Notes under the pieces: model-generated
Database searches by the model: none
Told to the model about the DNA's origin: nothing
What the model saw: the letters and a program-made list of their open reading frames with translations, nothing else
Part shown: positions 36,500 through 41,264 of the stretch, piece by piece
Layout of the letters: the number at the start of each line of letters is the position of its first letter
Numbering within the stretch: position 1 is the first letter of the stretch
Translations under genes and position numbers: made by a program
NCBI GenBank assembly: GCA_015485525.1
Contig: WFTM01000484.1
Span: 1-41,264, forward strand
Reading direction: 5' to 3'
Source of the DNA: Candidatus Zhuqueibacterota bacterium
Lineage (GTDB): Bacteria; Zhuqueibacterota; Zhuqueibacteria; Zhuqueibacterales; Geothermadaptataceae
Length of the DNA: 41,264 nt

Positions 36500-37870
36500 C
36501 TACGTGCTGCTCACCTCATCCTGCACAATGGGGGTGCTTTTTTCGATGAAATGAAATCCGGCCTTTTCCAGTTCGCGCAGGATCGGCCGGTAGATAGCGG
36601 CATGAGTCGGAATATGGCACCCCAGAAGCGGCAGCTCGTCTGTGAGCAGCAACTTGACCGCAAGGGCTGCCGGCAGACCGACACTTTTGGCCATGGCAGT
36701 AAAACCGTTTTTTTCGCCGGTATAGAGCAGCGTGGAGACGGTCTTTTCCAGTTCATCGTTTCTATCAGGATACCGGACGATGATTTCGTGAACGATGACG
36801 ACCATGTCCTGCATGTCTTTGCCGAGGGGCAGCTTGCGCTGCAAGAGGGAGATCATGGCTTCAGCAGATGTTTCCCCTCTGACTCCGCAGGGCTGTTCAT
36901 CAAAAAGCCCCAGCCAGGACAGATTTTCCATGATTTTACCGGTCTGGCTGATGTTGAGATAGTTGGCCACGCGCGATTCCAGAGTTGCTCCTGAAACATG
37001 CCGCGGGATGAACATCTCGGTAATTTCCCGAAAACTGCGTTGCGGCAGGTTGGGAATGCGCAGGGTTTCATTTGGCAGCCCAAGACGGACGATCTGTAGC
37101 CAGGTTTCGCTCCAGCCGGGGTAGCGCAGCGTGCCGCGCACCATGGTTGACACTTCATCGAGCCCGAAGGTTTTCATGTACGATAGCGAGTCACGGTTAG
37201 GGTAGGCTTCCATCCGTCCCAGGCCCTCGACGTACACCGGCCAGGAGTGCTGAAAAACGCGATGCCATGGCAGAATTTTGATCTTGCCGTCGATGAGATA
37301 TTGTGCACCGTGTTCGCCGGCCATGACCACGTTGCGCGGGTTCCAGGTGATGACATATTTCAACGGATTCTGGTCAGATTCCGGCGCAGGTATGCCGCTG
37401 CCATAGGAAATAAAACTGGTGATCACGCCATTCTGCCCGCGGATTTTATCGATGAGAGACATGCTGGACATGTGATCGATTCCCGGATCGAGCCCGATCT
37501 CGTTCAGAATGAGAATCCCTTTGCGTTGCGCGTCCGGACATAAATCGCGAATGGTCTGATCGCGGTAGGAAACAGATACCATGTGTGTGCTGTGGTTCAG
37601 GCAGTCCCATGCGATCAGGTGTTGAAATTTTGGCGCCATCATGTTGACGACGATATCTGCCTTGGCGATCTGCGTACGGCGCATGTCACTATCCGTGATA
37701 TCCAGTTGGATACCCAGGCCGCGGTCGTGTCCCTGAACGTGACGGGACGCAGCCTTGATATCACGATCGGCGACCGTGATAAACCAGTCGTTTGCCCTGG
37801 CCTGGCCGAGCAGCCAGTGGATTAAGTACGGTGCGCTTTGTCCCGCACCTAAAACGAGAATGTGTTTCAT
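36500..37870 (-). CDS. Saccharopine dehydrogenase family protein (LYS9-like)
   Basis: The 456-residue product has an N-terminal Rossmann fold (VLGAGQSAPYLIHWLL, residues 5-20, with the dinucleotide acid near ADRD). It also shows the family motifs KADIVVNMMAP, HSTHMVSVSY, ILILNEIGLDPGIDHMSS and ITSFISYGSGIPAPESDQNP-LKYVITWNP. It best resembles the glutamate-forming saccharopine dehydrogenase of lysine degradation (or reductase of the alpha-aminoadipate route); the direction cannot be told. The partner lysine-ketoglutarate reductase is not in the window. The start at 37870 has GAGGGAAA upstream. Confidence 0.92.
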   Translation of the reverse strand: MKHILVLGAGQSAPYLIHWLLGQARANDWFITVADRDIKAASRHVQGHDRGLGIQLDITDSDMRRTQIAKADIVVNMMAPKFQHLIAWDCLNHSTHMVSVSYRDQTIRDLCPDAQRKGILILNEIGLDPGIDHMSSMSLIDKIRGQNGVITSFISYGSGIPAPESDQNPLKYVITWNPRNVVMAGEHGAQYLIDGKIKILPWHRVFQHSWPVYVEGLGRMEAYPNRDSLSYMKTFGLDEVSTMVRGTLRYPGWSETWLQIVRLGLPNETLRIPNLPQRSFREITEMFIPRHVSGATLESRVANYLNISQTGKIMENLSWLGLFDEQPCGVRGETSAEAMISLLQRKLPLGKDMQDMVVIVHEIIVRYPDRNDELEKTVSTLLYTGEKNGFTAMAKSVGLPAALAVKLLLTDELPLLGCHIPTHAAIYRPILRELEKAGFHFIEKSTPIVQDEVSST

Positions 37871-38030
37871 CGGTTTTCCCTCAAATAGAGAGTCAGCGTG
37901 GATGTCGGAAAGTCACTGAATATATGCGCTAAATTCCTGAGGAAATCAAGCGGGAAATGTTTTTCTGCCTGCCGGGAAGGAATTCGCTGCAACGGCCTGA
38001 AGCCCATGGATGAGTGGTGCGCGTGAGGAT

Positions 38031-38062
38031 AAAAAAGGCCGGTGCTGTCCCAGCCACCGGCC
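38031..38062 (-). terminator. Rho-independent terminator of the PKD-domain gene
   Basis: On the minus strand GGCCGGTG and CACCGGCC form a perfect 8-bp stem with a 10-nt loop, followed by six T residues (38036-38031). It lies about 20 bp beyond the stop of the gene at 38084-40696. Confidence 0.9.
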
Positions 38063-38083
38063 CGAGGGAGGAGGTAGGAAAAA

Positions 38084-40696
38084 TTATCGCAAAACAGTCA
38101 TCTTACCGGTCGCGGAGTACAGGATGCGATCCCGGGAGCGGACGAGGAAACGCACGATATAGGTGCCGCTGGCCAGGTCTGCAGCATCCCAGGTGATGCG
38201 GTGTCTGCCTGCGGACATGGACTGATCGAGCAGCGTGGCGACCAGACGGCCTTCGATGCTGTAGATCGCCAACTGCACGTGGGCTGAGGTCTTCAGGTCA
38301 AACGGAATGGTTGTCTGCGGATTGAACGGATTCGGATAACTGGCGCGCAGCGAAAACGCATCCGGGATCAGGCCATCCGCCGCATCGACGCCTGTCGTCC
38401 CGGTGATGGTGAAGGAGACCTCTGTACTGGCTGAGGCACCGGCACTATCCACAACCACGAAGGTGATGCTCTCGGTACCGGTCCATGCGGTGTCCGCAGG
38501 AGTCACGCTGGCGACCAGGCCGGTGATCGAAACCAGCAGATTGCTGTTGCCACGAGCGCGCAGGCTGAGGGCACTGAGCGGATCATCGATATCTGAGACG
38601 TACTGGGCGAAGTCGATATCTTCAAAACGACCACCGTGGTCAATCTGCTGATCCGGGACTTCGCTGAGCTGCGGCGGGTCGTTGACAGGCAGAACACTGA
38701 AACGGGTGACCGTGGTATCTGCGTTGCCGAGAGGGTCGCTGGCTACGAAGGAGATGTTTTCAGCACCTGCCCATTCTGAGTCCGGCACAGCTACCGTGGC
38801 CACGGCGTTTTCGATCGTAACTTTGAGTTCCCGGTTGCCGAAAAAACGCCATGCAAGCTGAGTTTTATCGTGGTCCGGATCGGTGACGAAATCGTTCAGG
38901 GTGATGGGAGTGAAGATACCGCCTTCCTGAATTTCCTGCCCCGGGATAGCGCTGATGACCGGCGCGCCACCGGATACTGTGACCGTCGTTTTGGCCTCGC
39001 TTTGTCCGCCATCATCATCGCTGGCACGCACACGCACGGTTTTGACGCCGGCCTGAGCAAAAGTAGTGTTTACACTCATGCCGGTGGTTTCAAAAGTACC
39101 GTCATTATCGAGATCCCAGCTCACCGTAATGCTGTCCTGTCCCGGGTCTGTGACCTGTGCCGTGAACGTTATGTTAGAGTCCAGAGCGACACTGGCCGGA
39201 GCCTGAATGGTCACGGTTGGAGCGACGTTGTTGATGGTCACACTCACTTCTGTCGTGTCACGCAACCCACCGGCATCGACGACTTCGAGCAGGACGGTGC
39301 CGGAAAAATCGTCGGCATAGGTGTGCATAATCGTGGCGTTTGCGGTGGAGGTGTCGAAGGTGCCGTCGCCCTCCCAGTCCCAGTTGTACTCAGCGAGAGG
39401 CTGGCCGTCACTGCTGGACGAAGCGCTTGCGTCGAATTTCAGGGCCTGGCCTTCATTGCCTGTGTACGGGCCGCCTGCTACAGCAGTGGGCGGCACCCCG
39501 GCGATAAATTTGCGCATGTACACTTTCCCGAAGGACGGATAGACCGCGAAAAAAGTATTTTTCCACGCCCGTACCACATGTTTCTCCCGGCCGTCGGCTC
39601 CTCCGGATTTGCTCGCCAGCTCAGTGTAATCTGACCAGGTTTTGCCGCTGTCGGTTGAGTACCGTGCCCGTAAGGCATCTTCATCTGCAACATTGTAGAG
39701 CAGCATCACGGTCTGGCCGTCATCCGTTGCCGCAACCGAGCCTTTGCCGAGGCTGTGCGCCCATTCGCCGATTTCACCTCGCACGCTGACGGCACGATCG
39801 AGCACCTTGCGCCCATCCTCAAAGCGTGCATAACGAACCGAGTGCGCCATATCAATATTGTTGGCATCGAGAGACTTGTCGAATTTGGTGCCATAGGAAA
39901 AATGGACGTTACCGGATGGATCAGCGTAAATATCGGCATTACCGGTACGGTCTGTGGCGTCGTTGTCGCGGATGTCGCCGACTTTTTCCAGGGTTTCGCC
40001 GCCATCGAAGGAACGGTGATAGGTCACCGGCCCGCCTGCACTGCCCTGGTAGCTGCGATCCGGGGAGCTGAGTACGATATTGATGCTGTCGTCCTTACCC
40101 AGAGAAACTTCCAGATGATCATCAGCGCGATAGCGGTGCAGGTTTTCGATGGTGCGATCGATTTTGTCATTTGCGATGCGGAAATAGATTGCCCGGCCGA
40201 AAATGTCATCGTTGCCGTCGGAGTAGCCGACGATGACATGGGCTTTACCCGCACCGTCCACCTCAAGTCTGACTTTGTAAGCACGATAACGGTTGTCGAT
40301 CAGTTTGACCGGAGAAGTCCAGCCACCTCCGGGTTTGCGGCGAATATAGTAAACATCAAAATACCAGCTGCCGTTGCCGCGCTCGACGCGGTAACAGACA
40401 TGTGGTTCCCCGGTCACCGGGTCATAGGCTATCGCTGCCCCGAACTGATAGCGCCCGCTGCGGTCCAACGCTGCCGCGGGGATTGATTCCTGTAACAGAA
40501 TTTCTCCCTGCGGTGACATTTTCGTGTAGTACACGCCATAATGATGGTTGATGATGTACAGATTTCCGGTTTCCGGATCGATGTCCAGATCCGGCGTGTT
40601 GCCCTCGCGGACAGTGATGGCACTACTCCATTCCTGGGCTGAGAGTGCGGTTCCGAGAAGAGATGCGAGCAGGAGAATGAGCAGTTTTGCTTTCAT
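38084..40696 (-). CDS. Secreted multidomain protein with PKD domains and C-terminal sorting tail
   Basis: The 870-residue product has a signal peptide (MKAKLLILLLASLLGTALSAQ). Residues about 22-400 resemble a sialidase-like beta-propeller with repeated short motifs (DPETGNLYI, DPSGNVHFSYG, SYQGSAGG-VTYHRSFDGG, YSTDSGKTWSDYT). Two PKD-type Ig domains follow (about 402-500 and 500-590; the first has WDWEGDGTFD and the second WDLDNDGTFE). Next come two related Ig-like/cadherin-like domains (VISAIPGQEIQEGG and PQLSEVPDQQIDHGG). The tail (SYPNPFNPQTTIPF ... GTYIVRFLVRS) is the FlgD-like/T9SS-type sorting region found in FCB-group and related phyla. The protein is likely exported to the cell surface to bind or process polymers; no catalytic residues are evident. 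Confidence 0.88.
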   Translation of the reverse strand: MKAKLLILLLASLLGTALSAQEWSSAITVREGNTPDLDIDPETGNLYIINHHYGVYYTKMSPQGEILLQESIPAAALDRSGRYQFGAAIAYDPVTGEPHVCYRVERGNGSWYFDVYYIRRKPGGGWTSPVKLIDNRYRAYKVRLEVDGAGKAHVIVGYSDGNDDIFGRAIYFRIANDKIDRTIENLHRYRADDHLEVSLGKDDSINIVLSSPDRSYQGSAGGPVTYHRSFDGGETLEKVGDIRDNDATDRTGNADIYADPSGNVHFSYGTKFDKSLDANNIDMAHSVRYARFEDGRKVLDRAVSVRGEIGEWAHSLGKGSVAATDDGQTVMLLYNVADEDALRARYSTDSGKTWSDYTELASKSGGADGREKHVVRAWKNTFFAVYPSFGKVYMRKFIAGVPPTAVAGGPYTGNEGQALKFDASASSSSDGQPLAEYNWDWEGDGTFDTSTANATIMHTYADDFSGTVLLEVVDAGGLRDTTEVSVTINNVAPTVTIQAPASVALDSNITFTAQVTDPGQDSITVSWDLDNDGTFETTGMSVNTTFAQAGVKTVRVRASDDDGGQSEAKTTVTVSGGAPVISAIPGQEIQEGGIFTPITLNDFVTDPDHDKTQLAWRFFGNRELKVTIENAVATVAVPDSEWAGAENISFVASDPLGNADTTVTRFSVLPVNDPPQLSEVPDQQIDHGGRFEDIDFAQYVSDIDDPLSALSLRARGNSNLLVSITGLVASVTPADTAWTGTESITFVVVDSAGASASTEVSFTITGTTGVDAADGLIPDAFSLRASYPNPFNPQTTIPFDLKTSAHVQLAIYSIEGRLVATLLDQSMSAGRHRITWDAADLASGTYIVRFLVRSRDRILYSATGKMTVLR

Positions 40697-41042
40697 CGAA
40701 GGTCCTTTTGCGTATTCCTGGGGAGCAGAGTGTTGATACGAGTTGCCCCGCTGCGACGTGGTTTTCTATTAATACGCCATGGCTGGTTTGTCTGCGGAGG
40801 GAAAGAGGAGAATTTGACAGGAGGCACTGTTCGGATATGTTATGGATGACGCATAGCTGGCCACTTTGCTGTTCCGGGCTGAAACAGATAAAAAGCATGG
40901 CTTAAAAAGAATTGAAAAAAAATACAGAATCGGCATTTTTTCCTTTTAAACGAGCTCGAAAAAAATTATAATGCCTGATATAATATTCATTTGTAGTGTC
41001 AAGTTATTTCCAAACGGGTGCTTTACACAAGGAGGTAGGAAA
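40697..41042. other. Divergent spacer between the PKD gene and the receptor-like gene
   Basis: This is AT-rich DNA with no coding frame. It holds the plus-strand promoter at 40956-40984 and presumably the PKD gene promoter, which I could not place. Confidence 0.6.
40956..40984 (+). promoter_or_regulatory. Promoter of the receptor-like gene
   Basis: TCGAAA (40956-40961), a 17-bp spacer and TATAAT (40979-40984, full consensus) form a good sigma-70-type promoter. The leader to the start at 41043 is about 50 nt and ends in a strong RBS. Confidence 0.7.
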
Positions 41043-41264
41043 ATGAAATCCACAAAAATGCACCAGGGGAGGTTCGCTGTTTTGTTGATGGCTTTGCTGT
41101 TGCTTCTCAGTGGCAGCATGCTGGCGCAGAGCATGACGACGATCAGCGGCGTTGTCAAAGACTTAGAGACGGGTGACCCCCTGCCCGGTGCCAACGTCCA
41201 GGTCGTGGGCAAGTATATCGGTGTTGCTGCCCAGGATGATGGTGGGTTCTTGTTGAACACAAAA
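41043..41264 (+). CDS. N-terminus of a protein with a carboxypeptidase-regulatory-like domain, cut by window edge
   Basis: Only 74 codons are present. They give a signal peptide (RFAVLLMALLLLLSGSMLAQ) and the start of a carboxypeptidase-regulatory-like beta-sandwich (TTISGVVKDLETGDPLPGANVQVVGKYIG, then QDDGGFLLN). This arrangement is typical of TonB-dependent receptors (SusC-like) and related outer-membrane proteins of FCB-group bacteria, but a non-receptor surface protein is possible. AAGGAGGT precedes the ATG at 41043 by eight bases. Confidence 0.8.
   Translation, partial: MKSTKMHQGRFAVLLMALLLLLSGSMLAQSMTTISGVVKDLETGDPLPGANVQVVGKYIGVAAQDDGGFLLNTK

Overview
The window is GC-rich chromosomal DNA of a bacterium with an outer membrane. 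I see no phage genes, transposase genes, CRISPR array, rRNA or tRNA. Several traits point to the wider FCB/Calditrichota/KSB1-like candidate lineages. These are a secreted PKD-domain protein ending in a 'YPNPFNP...GTYIVRF' sorting-type tail, the start of a protein with a carboxypeptidase-regulatory-like domain typical of TonB-dependent receptors, many lipoproteins, two M28 aminopeptidases and a GTG-started Rieske-glutamate-synthase fusion. This placement is inference from gene style, not from a marker tree.

Layout. Base 1 to about 1.4 kb: 3' truncated proS on the minus strand, with a strong promoter and an immediate terminator far upstream. 2.4-7.7 kb: a tight plus-strand operon of five envelope proteins of unknown function (lipoprotein, TonB-like proline-rich anchor, helical-repeat protein, two paralogues), closed by a perfect bidirectional terminator. 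7.9-13.4 kb: GNAT acetyltransferase, arginase, a seven-heme c-type cytochrome, and a lipoprotein isoaspartyl peptidase/asparaginase. 13.5-19.7 kb, minus strand: Rieske plus glutamate-synthase-like FMN protein, two overlapping M28 peptidases, and an AGCS alanine/sodium symporter. 20-26.5 kb: lepA, two tandem signal peptidases I, alpha-carbonic anhydrase lipoprotein, a HemW-type radical SAM protein, and a VOC protein. 27-30.1 kb: gamma-glutamyltransferase, macrodomain protein, two small membrane proteins. 30.2-37.9 kb, minus strand: FabF, an UshA-like protein interrupted by an in-frame TGA, a DUF1648 membrane protein, a DUF1684 lipoprotein, a barrel-like protein, and saccharopine dehydrogenase. 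38-41.3 kb: the PKD protein and, divergently, the start of a receptor-like gene.

The most notable item is the gene at 32107-33096 (minus). Its reading frame is open across one TGA codon (codon 59) that falls in a C-G-(C) motif. A hairpin whose loop GGTCTG begins 18 nt after the TGA matches the spacing and loop of the Escherichia coli fdhF SECIS. I read it as a selenoprotein, which ordinary gene calling would truncate to its C-terminal 238 residues.

Intergenic spaces carry at least four families of small non-coding repeats. One is MITE-like, with 18-bp terminal inverted repeats. Another is a double-palindrome REP-like element found at several gene ends. Many genes fit a lifestyle of peptide and amino-acid use (M28 peptidases, isoaspartyl peptidase, GGT, arginase, alanine symporter, saccharopine dehydrogenase), though these genes are not one operon.
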